From NCBI RefSeq assembly GCF_000513955.1, contig NZ_AZUZ01000012.1:53471-114473 (forward strand): 61,003 bases of DNA, read 5' to 3'. The notes under the pieces were generated by a model. The model ran no database searches. It was not told the DNA's origin and saw only the letters and a list, made by a program, of their open reading frames with translations. How positions within the stretch are numbered: the first letter of the stretch is position 1; each line of letters opens with the position of its first letter. Below, one piece after another: positions 7,402-16,578 of this stretch. Source of the stretch: Pseudoxanthomonas suwonensis J47. Lineage in GTDB: Bacteria > Pseudomonadota > Gammaproteobacteria > Xanthomonadales > Xanthomonadaceae. Made by a program: the position numbers and the translations under genes.

Positions 7402-9525
7402 TCAACCTGCGAAGAACACCCGCTGCACCGTGGCCCGCGCCGCGTCCAGCGAGAAGTGCCGGGCCACGTTGTCCAGGCCCGCGGCGGCCTGGCGTTCCCA
7501 GCGCTCGCGGTCGCCGTACAGCGACACCACCGCCTCGGCGAAGTCTTCCGGCGTATCGGCGACGGCCACGTCCACGCCGTCGTGCAGGTGCATGCCTTCC
7601 ACCGCGCACGAGGTGGCGACGACGGGCTGCCCGTGCGCCATGCTCAGGTTGACCTTGCCCTTCACCCCGGCGCCGAAGCGCAGCGGCGCCACCGCGATCC
7701 GCACCTGGTCCATGTACGGATCGAGGTCCGGCACGTGGCCGTGCACCTCGATCCCCGGGATGTCCGCCAGGGCGCGGATTTCCGCGGTCGGGCCCGCGCC
7801 GATGCAGTGGAAGCGCACGTCCGGCAGGCGCAGGCGGATGCGGGGGAACACCTCGCGCCCGAACCACAGCACCGCGTCCACGTTCGGCGGATGGCGGAAG
7901 CCGCCGACGAAAACCAGGTCGCGGCGCGACTCGAAGGGCGCACCGGGGCCGGCGACCTCGTGCAGGTTGGACAGCACTTCCACGCGCACGCCCGGCGCGT
8001 CGACCGCCAGCTGCGTGCGCTCCTCGTCGCTGACCACCAGGGTGAGGTCCGCCATCGCCATCGCCGCCAGTTCCGACGCGCGCGTGGCATCGGCCGTGCG
8101 CAGCGCCGTCGCGTCGCCGGCCAGCTGCGCGCCGCGGCGTTCGCGCACGTAATGCAGGTCGATGGTGTCGAACACCAGCCGCGCGCCTGGCGCGTGCCTG
8201 CGCAGCAATGGCAGCAGGGCCGAGGCGAGGTGGTGGCGGGTCACCACGATGACGTCGAAGCGCGAAGCGTTGGCGCGCAGCCAGCTCGCCGCGCTGCCGG
8301 CGAATGGCGCGTACCAGGTCTCCACGCCTAGCTGCTGCAACGCGACGGTGGCCGCGCCTTCGTGGGCCAGGCCGGTGGGGAGGAAGGCGACGTGCGCGCC
8401 GGCGTCGCGCAGCATGCGCAGCAGGTTGAACTGGCGCAGCGAAGCCGAGTCGCGGTCCGGATGCGGCACGCCCTCGTCGACCACCAGCACGCGCCGCTGC
8501 CGCGCGTGCAGCAGGGCCGGGCCGGGCACGCTGCCCGGCGGCGGATGCGCCTGCAGCGCCTCGGCCCACCTGGCGGCGAACACGCCGCGGTTGCGCACCT
8601 GGTAGGCCTTCACCCCGCTGCCGGTGTCGGTGCCGGCGGTGGTGCCTTCGTCGTGGACCACGCGCGCGGCCGGCTGGTAGCGCACCGCATGCCCGAGCGC
8701 GCGCACGGCGAAGGCCAGGTCGGTGTCCTCGTAATAGGCCGGCGCGTATCGCGTGTCGAAGCCGCCGGCGCGCACGAACAGCGCCCGCGGCAGCGCCAGC
8801 GCCGCGCCGGAGCCGTAGTCGCAGTCGCGCAGGTAGGCGTAGCGCGGGTCGTCGGCCGATTCGAAGCGGCCGTAGCTCCACGCGCTGCCGTCGGCGAACA
8901 CCACGCCGCCGGCTTCCTGCAGGCGCCCGTCCGGGTACAGCAGCTGCGCCACCGCCATGCCGGTGCGCGGATGCGCGAAGGTCGCCAGCAGCGCGTCCAG
9001 CCAGCCCGGCTGCGGGAGGGTGTCGTTGTTGAGGAACACCAGGTATTCGCCGCGCGCCAGCGAGGCACCGTCATTGCAGGCGGCGATGAAACCGCCATTC
9101 GATGCGCGCGGGTGGTAGCGCAGGCCTTCGACCTGGGACATCCACGTGGCGGTGTCGTCGCTGCTGCCGTCGTCGACCACGATCACCTCGCAGGCGGCGG
9201 CCGGCGGATGCGCGGCGAGGGCGCGCAGGCAGGCGAGGGTGGCCTCGCAGTGGTTGTAGACAGGGATGACGATGCTGGCCCGCGGCGTCGTGCCGGCGGC
9301 CGGGGCCGGCACCGCGAACGGGGCGAACGGCGCCGGTTCCGGCAGGTACAGCGGGGTTCGCGGCGGCGGCGGGGGCGGGCGCAGGTGGACCAGCAGGCGC
9401 TGCCAGGTGGCGCGCCAGCCGCGGCTGCGCAGGCTCGACAGGCCGCGGCGCAGCAGGCCGCGCAGGTGGGCCAGCCAGTAACGGGGGACGGCGAGCCGGT
9501 CGGGGGACCGTGGCGTGGACGGCAT
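7402..9525 (-). CDS. Two-domain glycosyltransferase (GT2 + GT1/GT4-like)
   Basis: The 707-residue protein starts at ATG 9525 (MPSTPRSPDRL). After a basic N-terminus with a run of six prolines comes a GT2 domain (ASIVIPVYNH, VIVVDDGSSDDT, FLNNDTLPQPGW, YYEDTDLAFAVRA), about residues 75-320. The C-terminal half is a GT-B fold domain (RVLVVDEGVPHPDRDSASLR, VFDTIDLHYVRERR, FVGGFRHPPNVDAV, APLRFGAGVKGKVNLSMAHGQPVVAT). Such chimeras usually build O-antigen or other surface glycans, but nothing here identifies donor or acceptor. No other polysaccharide genes are nearby. It is convergent with the TPR gene (11-bp gap) and divergent from mrcB. A run of nine C lies 24-32 nt upstream of its start. Confidence 0.85.
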   Translation of the reverse strand: MPSTPRSPDRLAVPRYWLAHLRGLLRRGLSSLRSRGWRATWQRLLVHLRPPPPPPRTPLYLPEPAPFAPFAVPAPAAGTTPRASIVIPVYNHCEATLACLRALAAHPPAAACEVIVVDDGSSDDTATWMSQVEGLRYHPRASNGGFIAACNDGASLARGEYLVFLNNDTLPQPGWLDALLATFAHPRTGMAVAQLLYPDGRLQEAGGVVFADGSAWSYGRFESADDPRYAYLRDCDYGSGAALALPRALFVRAGGFDTRYAPAYYEDTDLAFAVRALGHAVRYQPAARVVHDEGTTAGTDTGSGVKAYQVRNRGVFAARWAEALQAHPPPGSVPGPALLHARQRRVLVVDEGVPHPDRDSASLRQFNLLRMLRDAGAHVAFLPTGLAHEGAATVALQQLGVETWYAPFAGSAASWLRANASRFDVIVVTRHHLASALLPLLRRHAPGARLVFDTIDLHYVRERRGAQLAGDATALRTADATRASELAAMAMADLTLVVSDEERTQLAVDAPGVRVEVLSNLHEVAGPGAPFESRRDLVFVGGFRHPPNVDAVLWFGREVFPRIRLRLPDVRFHCIGAGPTAEIRALADIPGIEVHGHVPDLDPYMDQVRIAVAPLRFGAGVKGKVNLSMAHGQPVVATSCAVEGMHLHDGVDVAVADTPEDFAEAVVSLYGDRERWERQAAAGLDNVARHFSLDAARATVQRVFFAG

Positions 9526-9548
9526 TCCGCTTCGCAACTCCGACTGAA

Positions 9549-9557
9549 GGGGGGGGG
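9549..9557 (-). repeat. C9 homopolymer upstream of the glycosyltransferase gene
   Basis: Nine consecutive G on the plus strand (C on the coding strand of the glycosyltransferase gene) lie in the 99-bp divergent spacer to mrcB, within the expected leader or promoter of the glycosyltransferase gene. Tracts of this length can vary by slippage. Confidence 0.6.
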
Positions 9558-9624
9558 CGGCGGAGGCGCGGCACGGACGGGTGCGTGCGCTAGACTCGGC
9601 CGACTGCAGCATTCTCGCATCCCC

Positions 9625-12078
9625 GTGCCCCGACGCCACGAGCCGGAAGACATCGACGATTTCGAGGACTCCCCCGACGCGCCCGCGCCGGCCTGGCGTC
9701 GCCACCTGCTGACCGCGGTCCTCGCCGCTGCGGCGCTGGCCGCCGGCTTCCTGATCCCCTACGTCCTGTACCTGAACCACCAGGTCAGCGAGCGCTTCGC
9801 CGCCCTGCAGTGGCAGATTCCCACGCGCGTCTATGCCCGCCCGCTCGAGCTCAAGCCGCAGCTGGCGATGGACGCGGGCACGCTGAAGACCGAGCTGGCC
9901 GCGGCGGGCTACCAGGAGGACGAGGCCGGCGAGCGTCCCGGCAGCTACCACGCCGACGGCGGCCGCTTCACCATCGCCAGCCGCGGCTACACCGACGTCG
10001 ACGGCGTGGTGCCGGCGCGGCGGATCGAGGTCACCCTGTCCGGCGGGCGGGTCAGCGCGCTGCGCGACGCGGCTACCCGCAAGTCGCTGAAGGCGGCCCG
10101 GCTCGACCCGGCGCGCATCGCCACCCTTTACGGCCAGCGCCAGGAAGAGCGGCGCCTGGTCCGCATCGAGGAGGTGCCGGAACTGCTGGTGACCGGCCTG
10201 CAGGCGGTCGAGGACCGCGACTTCGCCCACCACCATGGCGTGGACCTGTCGGGCATGGCGCGCGCGGCCTGGGTCAACCTGCTCGCAGGCGAGAAGCGCC
10301 AGGGCGCCAGCACCCTGACCCAGCAGCTGGCCCGCAGCGGCCTGCTGGGCATCGGCAAGGAACAGACCTGGACCCGCAAGTTCAACGAGATCCTGTACGC
10401 GCTGATCCTGGAGGCGCGCTACGACAAGCGTACGATCCTGGAGACCTACCTCAACCAGGTCTACCTGGGCCAGCGCGGCAACCAGGCCATCCACGGCGTC
10501 GCCTCCGGCGCCGAGTTCTGGTTCGGACGCGACCTGGGCGAGCTGAGCACCGAGCAGGTGGCGCTGCTGCTGGGCCTGGTCAAGGGCCCGTCCTACTACG
10601 ACCCGCGCAAGCACCCGGAGCGCGCGCTGGAACGGCGCAACGTCGCCCTGTCGATGGTCCACGCCACCGGCCTGATCGACGACGCCGAGTACGAACGCGC
10701 GCGCAAGGCCCCCCTGGGGGTGACCGCGAATCCCGGCGTGGCCGCGGCCAACCGCTTCCCGGCCTACATCGACCTGGTCCGCCGCCAGCTGGCCAACGAC
10801 TACCCGGAAAGCGCGCTGCAGGGCGCCGGCCTGACCGTGCTCACCGGGATGTCGCCGTCCGCGCAGGCCTATGCCGAAGGCGCCGTCGTGCGCGCCATCG
10901 AGGCGCTGCAGACCGGCAAGCGTCCGCCGCTGCAGGCCGGCGTGGTGGTCACCGACGTGCACGGTGGCGACGTGCTGGCGGTGGTCGGCGGCCGCGACGT
11001 GGCCGACCACGGTTTCAACCGCGCGGTCGAGGCCAGGCGCCCGGTCGGTTCGCTGCTCAAGCCCTACGTCTACCTGCTGGCGCTGGCGCAGCCGCAGCGC
11101 TGGTCGCTGGCCAGCTGGGTCGAGGACACCCCGGTGACCGTGCAGCTGTCGCGCGGCCGCACCTGGTCGCCGGACAACTCCGACCGAACCAGCCACGGCA
11201 CCGTGCGCGTGGTCGACGCGCTGGCCCATTCCTACAACCAGGCCACGGTGCGGATCGGCATGCAGGTCGGCCCGGAGCGCGTCGCCCAGCTGATCCGCGT
11301 GCTGGCCGGGCTCAAGGCCGAGCCGAACCCGGCGCTGATCCTCGGCTCCACCGACCAGAGCCCGTACGGCATGGCGCAGCTGTACCAGTTCCTGGCCTCC
11401 GGCGGGCAGGTCCAGCCGCTGCGCGCGGTGCGCGGCGTGCTCGATCCCGAAGGCAGGCTGCTCAAGCGCTACGACACCGCGCCGGCACCGGCGCAGGAAG
11501 GCGATTCGATCGCCGCCAACCTGGTCACCGTGGCCCTGCAGCACGCGGTCAGCGAAGGCACCGGCCGGCGCCTGCTGTCCGACGGCCTCGGTCGCCTGCA
11601 GCCGGCCGGCAAGACCGGCACCAGCAACGATGGTCGCGACAGCTGGTTCGCCGGCTACACCGGCGACCACCTGGCCGTGGTGTGGATGGGCAACGACCAG
11701 AATGCGCAGACCGGCCTGTACGGCGCCACCGGCGCGATGCGGGTGTGGTCGGGGCTGTTCTCGCGCCTGCCGAGTTCGCCGCTGCGCGTGGCGGGCAAGG
11801 GCCTGGACTGGCAGTGGGTGCATCCGCAGGGCAGCGCGATCACTGACGCCGACTGCCCCGGCGCGCGGCGCCTGCCGTTCGTGGCCGGCACCGCGCCGGG
11901 GTACCTGCCCTGCGCGCCGGCATACTACGACCCCGCGGGCGGCGGCGAAGGCCAGGCGCAGCCCGGCCAGGAGCAGGGGCAGGGGCAGCGCGAAGGCGGT
12001 TTCTGGCGGCGCCTGTTCGGGCGCGACCGCCCCGCCGAGCCGCCGCCTTCGCAACCGGCCACGCCGCCTGCGCCATAA
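9625..12078 (+). CDS. mrcB: Penicillin-binding protein 1b
   Basis: This bifunctional peptidoglycan synthase polymerises lipid II and cross-links the strands in the periplasm. GTG 9625 gives 817 residues: a short acidic cytoplasmic tail (EPEDIDDFEDSPD), one membrane segment (residues ~30-50), a UB2H-like region, the GT51 transglycosylase (QAVEDRDFAHHHGVD with catalytic Glu196, then ASTLTQQLARSG, LETYLNQVYLG), and the transpeptidase with SLLK (Ser476), SYN (536-538) and KTGTS (663-667). The length is close to E. coli PBP1b (844). The C-terminal tail is Gln/Gly/Pro-rich and not conserved. No ATG is available near the N-terminus, so the GTG start is inferred from the domain layout. Confidence 0.93.
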   Translation: MPRRHEPEDIDDFEDSPDAPAPAWRRHLLTAVLAAAALAAGFLIPYVLYLNHQVSERFAALQWQIPTRVYARPLELKPQLAMDAGTLKTELAAAGYQEDEAGERPGSYHADGGRFTIASRGYTDVDGVVPARRIEVTLSGGRVSALRDAATRKSLKAARLDPARIATLYGQRQEERRLVRIEEVPELLVTGLQAVEDRDFAHHHGVDLSGMARAAWVNLLAGEKRQGASTLTQQLARSGLLGIGKEQTWTRKFNEILYALILEARYDKRTILETYLNQVYLGQRGNQAIHGVASGAEFWFGRDLGELSTEQVALLLGLVKGPSYYDPRKHPERALERRNVALSMVHATGLIDDAEYERARKAPLGVTANPGVAAANRFPAYIDLVRRQLANDYPESALQGAGLTVLTGMSPSAQAYAEGAVVRAIEALQTGKRPPLQAGVVVTDVHGGDVLAVVGGRDVADHGFNRAVEARRPVGSLLKPYVYLLALAQPQRWSLASWVEDTPVTVQLSRGRTWSPDNSDRTSHGTVRVVDALAHSYNQATVRIGMQVGPERVAQLIRVLAGLKAEPNPALILGSTDQSPYGMAQLYQFLASGGQVQPLRAVRGVLDPEGRLLKRYDTAPAPAQEGDSIAANLVTVALQHAVSEGTGRRLLSDGLGRLQPAGKTGTSNDGRDSWFAGYTGDHLAVVWMGNDQNAQTGLYGATGAMRVWSGLFSRLPSSPLRVAGKGLDWQWVHPQGSAITDADCPGARRLPFVAGTAPGYLPCAPAYYDPAGGGEGQAQPGQEQGQGQREGGFWRRLFGRDRPAEPPPSQPATPPAP

Positions 12079-12085
12079 TGCCGGC

Positions 12086-12604
12086 ATGAACTTCCGCTTC
12101 CGTTGCGCGGCGATCGCCGCGATGGGCCTGTGGCTGTCCGCATGCGCGCCGGTGTCGACCGCGCCGCCGCTGCCGGCCGGGCCCACCCCCCTGGAACGCC
12201 TGGCCGCGGTCGAGGCCGCCGGTGGCGTCGACGACACCGAGGTGGACGTGCAGCCGCTGGGCGATCCGCAGGTCGGCGACCTGCGCGAGCACGCCGCCCG
12301 TGCGCGCGCCGCCGGCGATGCCGCCGCCGCGGCGAAGGCGCTGGACCATGCGCTGCAGCTGGTGCCCGACGATCCGGCGGTGCTGCAGGAACGCGCCGAG
12401 ATCGCCCTGCTGCAGGCCGACTACGCCACCGCCGAGCAGCTGGCGCGCCGCGCCTATGCGGGCGGCTCCAGGGTCGGCCCGCTATGCCGCCGCCACTGGG
12501 CCACGATCGAGCAGGCCGCGCTGGCGCGCGGGCAGGCCGAGAACGCCGCTTCCGCGCGCGTCCAGATCGGCACCTGCACGGTGCCGGGCATCAAGCGGAT
12601 GTAG
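12086..12604 (+). CDS. Small TPR lipoprotein
   Basis: The 172-residue product has a lipoprotein signal with lipobox LSAC (Cys near residue 20), then a Pro-rich stretch and two or three TPR-like helical pairs (HAARARAAGDAAAAAKALDHALQLVPDDP, ERAEIALLQADYATAEQLARRAY). It should be lipid-anchored facing the periplasm. The start at ATG 12086 lies 7 bp after the mrcB stop, so it is probably co-translated with PBP1b. By position it might be an accessory or activator of PBP1b, as outer-membrane lipoproteins are in other gammaproteobacteria, but it does not resemble LpoB and that role is only inference. Confidence 0.75.
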   Translation: MNFRFRCAAIAAMGLWLSACAPVSTAPPLPAGPTPLERLAAVEAAGGVDDTEVDVQPLGDPQVGDLREHAARARAAGDAAAAAKALDHALQLVPDDPAVLQERAEIALLQADYATAEQLARRAYAGGSRVGPLCRRHWATIEQAALARGQAENAASARVQIGTCTVPGIKRM

Positions 12605-12666
12605 GACGCAGCGGCGGTCCGCGGGGCGCGCGTCACGGTCCCGGTTCCTCCATCGCGCGTGCACCG

Positions 12667-14703
12667 ATGTCACGCCTTGCCCATGCCAGCCGCGAAGCGC
12701 TCAGCGAAGGCGGCGCGCTCGCCTCGCGCCTCGACGGTTTTGTCGCCCGTCCCGCGCAGCAGCGCCTGACCGCCGCGGTCGCCGAGGCGATCGAGCAGCG
12801 CGAAGTGCTGCTGGCCGAAGCCGGCACCGGCACCGGCAAGACCTACGCGTATCTGGTCCCGGCGCTGCTGTCGGGGCTGAAGACCATCGTCAGCACCGGC
12901 ACCCGCGCGCTGCAGGACCAGCTCTACCACCGCGACCTGCCGCGCGTGCGCGAGGCGCTGGGCGTGGGCCTGCGCAGCGCCCTGCTCAAGGGCCGCGCCA
13001 ACTACCTGTGCCACTACCGGCTCAACCAGGCCAAGGGCGACGCGCGCTTCGCCACGCCCGAGCAGGCCAGCCAGTTCCAGCGCATCGTCGCCTGGTCCGG
13101 GCGCACCCGTGCCGGCGACATGGCCGAGCTGGAAAGCCTGCCGGACGATTCGCCGCTGCTGCCGCTGGTCACCTCCACGGTCGACAACTGCCTCGGCAGC
13201 GAATGCCCGTTCTACGAGGACTGCTTCGTGGTCGCCGCGCGCCAGCGCGCGCAGGCGGCCGACCTGGTGGTGGTCAACCACCACCTGCTGCTGGCCGACC
13301 TGGCGCTCAAGCAGGAGGGCTTCGGCGAGATCCTGCCCGGGGCGCAGGCCTTCGTGATCGACGAAGCGCACCAGCTGCCGGAGCTGGCCGCCAGCTTCTT
13401 CGGCGAAGGCTTTGGCATGCGCCAGCTCCAGGAACTGGGTCGCGACTGCCTGGCCGAATGCAAGCAGACCACCGGCGCGCTGGCCGTGGTGCAGGCGCCG
13501 GTGCGCGAGCTGGAGCAGGCGCTGCGCAGCCTGCGCGCGGCGATGGAAGCGCTGCCGCCGCGCGGCACCCGCTATCGCGCGCTGACCCTGCCGGCGGTGG
13601 TCGATGCCTTCGACGTGCTGGCCGACGCACTGGCTGCGCTGGAGCATGCGATGGAGCCGCTGGCGCAGACCTCGCCCGGCTTCGATGCCTGCGTGGCGCG
13701 CGCGCGCGACCTCGGCGAACGCCTGGGCCGCTGGCGCGACGGCGGCGACGCTTCCGACGCCTTCGACGACGGGGAAGCGGCGGAGGACGAGGAAGCCACG
13801 CTGGCCGCGCTCGGCGACGACGGCAATCCGCTGGACGCCAGCGCGCTGGCGCGCGTCACCGCGCGCGGCGGCGAGGTCTACTGGTACGAGCTGAGCGCGC
13901 GCGGCTTCCGCTGCCAGCGCACGCCGCTGGACGTGTCCGCGCCGCTGCGCGCGCACCGCGAGCGTTCGCAGGCGGCATGGATCTTCACCTCGGCCACGCT
14001 GGCGGTGGGCGGCGGTTTCACCCACGTCTCGCGCAAGCTCGGCCTGTTCGACCCGGACACGCTGCTGGAGCCCAGCCCGTTCGACTGGCAGCGCCAGGCA
14101 CTGTGCTACCTGCCGCGCAACCTGCCGGAGCCGAACAGCCGCGAGTTCGGCGCGGCGATGATGGCTGCGGTGCGGCCGGTGCTGGAAGCTTCCGGCGGCC
14201 GCGCCTTCCTGCTGTTCGCCTCGCACCGCGCGCTGCGCGAGGCGGCCGAGGCGCTGCGCGGAGGGCCGTGGCCGCTGTTCGTGCAGGGCGAGTCGCCGAA
14301 GGCCGAGCTGCTGCGCCGTTTCCGCGAGTCCGGCAACGGCGTGCTGCTGGGCTCGGCCACCTTCCGCGAGGGCGTGGACGTGGCCGGCGACGCGCTGAGC
14401 GTGGTGGTGATCGACAAGCTGCCGTTCGCCGCGCCTGACGACCCGGTGTTCGAGGCGCGCCTGGAAGCGGTGCGCCGCCGCGGCGGCAACCCGTTCCGCG
14501 ACGAACAGCTGCCGCAGGCGGTGATCGCGCTCAAGCAGGGCGTCGGACGCCTGATCCGCACCGAATCGGACCGCGGCGTGCTGGTGCTGTGCGACCCGCG
14601 GATTACCGGCAAGCCGTACGGCCGGGTGTTCATGCAGTCGCTGCCGAAGTTCGCGGTGACCCGCCGCATCGAGGACGTGCAGGCCTTCTTCGCGCGCGAG
14701 TGA
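12667..14703 (+). CDS. yoaA: DinG/YoaA family ATP-dependent DNA helicase
   Basis: The 678-residue XPD-like superfamily 2 helicase has Walker A (AEAGTGTGKTYAYL), a DEAH box (VIDEAHQLPELA), four cysteines of the Fe-S cluster domain (NYLCHYR, NCLGSECPFYEDC), and C-terminal motifs SATFREGVDV and GVGRLIRTESDRG. Length and lack of an exonuclease domain fit YoaA (636 in E. coli), which acts with the polymerase clamp-loader chi subunit in repair, better than DinG. It is preceded by a 62-bp spacer and followed 56 bp later by tsaB, a neighbour also next to yoaA in E. coli. The start ATG 12667 gives MSRLAHASREAL. Confidence 0.9.
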   Translation: MSRLAHASREALSEGGALASRLDGFVARPAQQRLTAAVAEAIEQREVLLAEAGTGTGKTYAYLVPALLSGLKTIVSTGTRALQDQLYHRDLPRVREALGVGLRSALLKGRANYLCHYRLNQAKGDARFATPEQASQFQRIVAWSGRTRAGDMAELESLPDDSPLLPLVTSTVDNCLGSECPFYEDCFVVAARQRAQAADLVVVNHHLLLADLALKQEGFGEILPGAQAFVIDEAHQLPELAASFFGEGFGMRQLQELGRDCLAECKQTTGALAVVQAPVRELEQALRSLRAAMEALPPRGTRYRALTLPAVVDAFDVLADALAALEHAMEPLAQTSPGFDACVARARDLGERLGRWRDGGDASDAFDDGEAAEDEEATLAALGDDGNPLDASALARVTARGGEVYWYELSARGFRCQRTPLDVSAPLRAHRERSQAAWIFTSATLAVGGGFTHVSRKLGLFDPDTLLEPSPFDWQRQALCYLPRNLPEPNSREFGAAMMAAVRPVLEASGGRAFLLFASHRALREAAEALRGGPWPLFVQGESPKAELLRRFRESGNGVLLGSATFREGVDVAGDALSVVVIDKLPFAAPDDPVFEARLEAVRRRGGNPFRDEQLPQAVIALKQGVGRLIRTESDRGVLVLCDPRITGKPYGRVFMQSLPKFAVTRRIEDVQAFFARE

Positions 14704-14759
14704 TCCGCGTCGTCCGCACCGCATCGTTTACCCTTCCGCTCAAAGCCGCGTACCCGCCC

Positions 14760-15467
14760 ATGAAGCTGCTCGCCTTCGAAACCTCCACCGAAGCCTGTTC
14801 GGTCGCCCTGTACCTGGACGGGGAGGTGCGCGAGCGCTTCGACATCGCCCCGCGCCGCCACGCCGAACTGGCCCTGCCGTGGGCCGACGCGCTGCTGGCC
14901 GAGGCCGGGGTGGCGCGCGCGCAGCTGGACGCCATCGCCGTGGGCCGCGGTCCCGGCGCCTTCACCGGCGTGCGCCTGGCCATCGCCCTGGCGCAAGGCG
15001 TGGCCCTGGCGCTGGAGCGGCCGGTGGTGGCGCTGTCGACCCTGCAGGTGCTCGCCGCCGGCGCGCCCCTGGACGGCCCGGAGCACATCCTGGCCGCGAT
15101 CGACGCGCGCATGGGCGAGGTCTACGCCGCCGCGTTCCTGCGCGAAGGCGCGGCGCTGCACGCGCTGGATGCCGAGCGGGTGCTACCGCCCGATGCCGTC
15201 GAGCTGCCGGCCGGCCTGGCCGGCCCGTGGCAGGGCGTGGGCACTGGCTTCGCCGCCGGCGGCGGCGTGCTGGCCCAGCGCCTGGGCGACGCCGTGCGCC
15301 CGATCGATGCCGCCGTGCTTCCCCATGCCGCCGACCTGGCCCGGCAGGCCGCGGCCGCGTTCGAACGCGGCGAGGCGGTGGCCCCGGAGCGGATCGAACC
15401 GGCCTACCTGCGCGACAACGTCGCCCTGACCCTGGCCGAGCAGCAGGCGCTGCGCGCCAGGCGCTAG
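14760..15467 (+). CDS. tsaB: TsaB, tRNA t6A biosynthesis partner
   Basis: TsaB is a 235-residue ASKHA-fold protein that forms a complex with TsaD and TsaE to make N6-threonylcarbamoyladenosine at position 37 of ANN-decoding tRNAs. Visible are the start MKLLAFETSTEACSVAL, the helix RRHAELALPWADALL, and the signature GRGPGAFTGVRLAIALAQG. The metal-binding histidines of TsaD are lacking, as expected for TsaB. The yoaA-tsaB order is as in E. coli. Start ATG 14760 begins exactly at the first strand. A frameshifted sigma-factor-like gene starts 10 bp later and may share the transcript. Confidence 0.93.
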   Translation: MKLLAFETSTEACSVALYLDGEVRERFDIAPRRHAELALPWADALLAEAGVARAQLDAIAVGRGPGAFTGVRLAIALAQGVALALERPVVALSTLQVLAAGAPLDGPEHILAAIDARMGEVYAAAFLREGAALHALDAERVLPPDAVELPAGLAGPWQGVGTGFAAGGGVLAQRLGDAVRPIDAAVLPHAADLARQAAAAFERGEAVAPERIEPAYLRDNVALTLAEQQALRARR

Positions 15468-15476
15468 GCCCGCCCC

Positions 15477-16117
15477 GTGGACCGGCAGGCCTACAGCGCG
15501 CTGCTGGCCCACGCCCGGCGCCTCACCGGCAATCCCGAGGACGCCCGCGACCTGGTCCAGGACACCCTGCTGGTGGCGGTGGAGCACGGCCGCCTGGGCC
15601 TGCGCGGCGACGCGGCCTGGCTGGCCGGGGTGCTGCGCCGGCAGGCCGCGCTGCGATTCCGCCGCGACCGGCGCCGGCGCCGCCGCGAGGCGCTGGCCGC
15701 GGAGGCGCGCTGGCCGCGGAGGCCGATGTCATGGCCGCCGCAGCGGGCACGCCGCCGCTGCCGGGCCGCGCCACCTTCCTGCGCAAGCTGTCGCCGGCGT
15801 CGCGGCTGCTGGCGGTGCTGGCCCTGCATGGGCTGCAACCGGTCGAGATCCGCTGGATCCTCGGCCTCGACGCGGCGGCGCTGCGCCAGCGGATCGCGCG
15901 GCTGCGCCGGGCCCTGGCCGCGCTGGAGCCGGACCTGCGCGAGGAGGCGCAAGCGCTTGCCACGGCGACGCCGCTCCGGCTGGAGACCCACCACGGCATC
16001 CGCCTGCGCCGGGTGCTGCGCCAGGCACTGGGCGGGGGTGCGCTGGCCACGCACGATCCCGACGGCCACCTGCTGGTGCTGCGCGGCGGTCACGCCCACG
16101 CCTCCGGCGGCAACTGA
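15477..16117 (+). pseudogene. Sigma-70 family (ECF-like) factor broken by a 17-bp tandem duplication
   Basis: From GTG 15477 the frame encodes MDRQAYSALLAHARRLTGN and DARDLVQDTLLVAVEHGR, a region-2-like core, up to about residue 76. The rest, in another frame, encodes SPASRLLAVLALHGLQPVEIRWILG and ALRQRIARLRRALAAL, a region-4 helix-turn-helix, then a histidine-containing tail, ending at 16117. The shift is caused by an exact direct duplication of 17 bp (15690-15706 and 15707-15723). Removing one copy joins REALAAEADVMAAA in one frame and gives 207 residues. As it stands the N-terminal frame has no stop until 17120 and would read into the dgkA frame. It may be a new pseudogene, a reversible switch or an assembly error. 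The natural target is unknown; it follows tsaB closely. Confidence 0.8.
15690..15723 (+). repeat. 17-bp exact tandem duplication
   Basis: Unit GCGCTGGCCGCGGAGGC occurs twice head-to-tail with no mismatch. Because 17 is not a multiple of 3 it shifts the sigma-factor frame; a single copy keeps one continuous protein. Confidence 0.95.
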
Positions 16118-16203
16118 CACAGGGCCAGGGGCGGCATCGCGGCCGCCCGGCCCGGCGCCCGCGCCGGTTCCTGAACCCGCATTCCCCTCGAAGGAGAGTC
16201 CCG

Positions 16204-16578
16204 ATGCTCGCGCAGTCCCGTCTCGACACCGTGGTCCTGTTCGTTTCCAGCCTCGCCCGCAGCGTGGCCTTCTACCGCGACACCCTGGGGCTGGCGGTCA
16301 CCCCGCCGGCCGAAGGCCACGAGGGTCCCTACGCCACGACCACGGCCGGCGCGGTGACCCTGGTGTTCATCGAACGCCCGGCCCGCGCCGGCGAATCGCC
16401 GGTGCTGGTGTTCGGCCTGGACGGGGGCATCGACCGCTGCGCCGAGCGCCTGGCCGGGCAGGGCGTGGAGATCGTCGTGCCGGTGAGCGAGGCCCCCGAT
16501 GGCGGGCTCACCCTGGACTTCCTGGATCCCGACGGCACGGTGCTGAGCCTCTACCAGCCGCCCGGCGCGCCCCGCTGA
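16204..16578 (+). CDS. VOC (glyoxalase/bleomycin-resistance fold) family protein
   Basis: The 124-residue protein is a single vicinal-oxygen-chelate module pair: LDTVVLFVSSLARSVAFYRDTLGL, then DFLDPDGTVLSLYQPP, typical of this superfamily. Members include glyoxalases, dioxygenases and antibiotic-binding proteins; the substrate cannot be told from the sequence. A clear ribosome site (AAGGAGAG, about 6 nt before ATG 16204) supports the start. It lies 86 bp after the broken sigma factor and 161 bp before dgkA, on the same strand. It is probably a small cytoplasmic dimer. Confidence 0.85.
   Translation: MLAQSRLDTVVLFVSSLARSVAFYRDTLGLAVTPPAEGHEGPYATTTAGAVTLVFIERPARAGESPVLVFGLDGGIDRCAERLAGQGVEIVVPVSEAPDGGLTLDFLDPDGTVLSLYQPPGAPR

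Noticed and set aside
7402-12237. A 1611-codon minus-strand open frame spanning the glycosyltransferase and all of mrcB
   Set aside because: Only the part below 9525 has glycosyltransferase motifs. The rest is an antisense shadow of mrcB caused by the high GC content and scarcity of stop codons.
15690-15723. Programmed ribosomal frameshifting to rescue the sigma factor
   Set aside because: No slippery heptamer or stimulatory structure is seen; the exact duplication explains the shift better.
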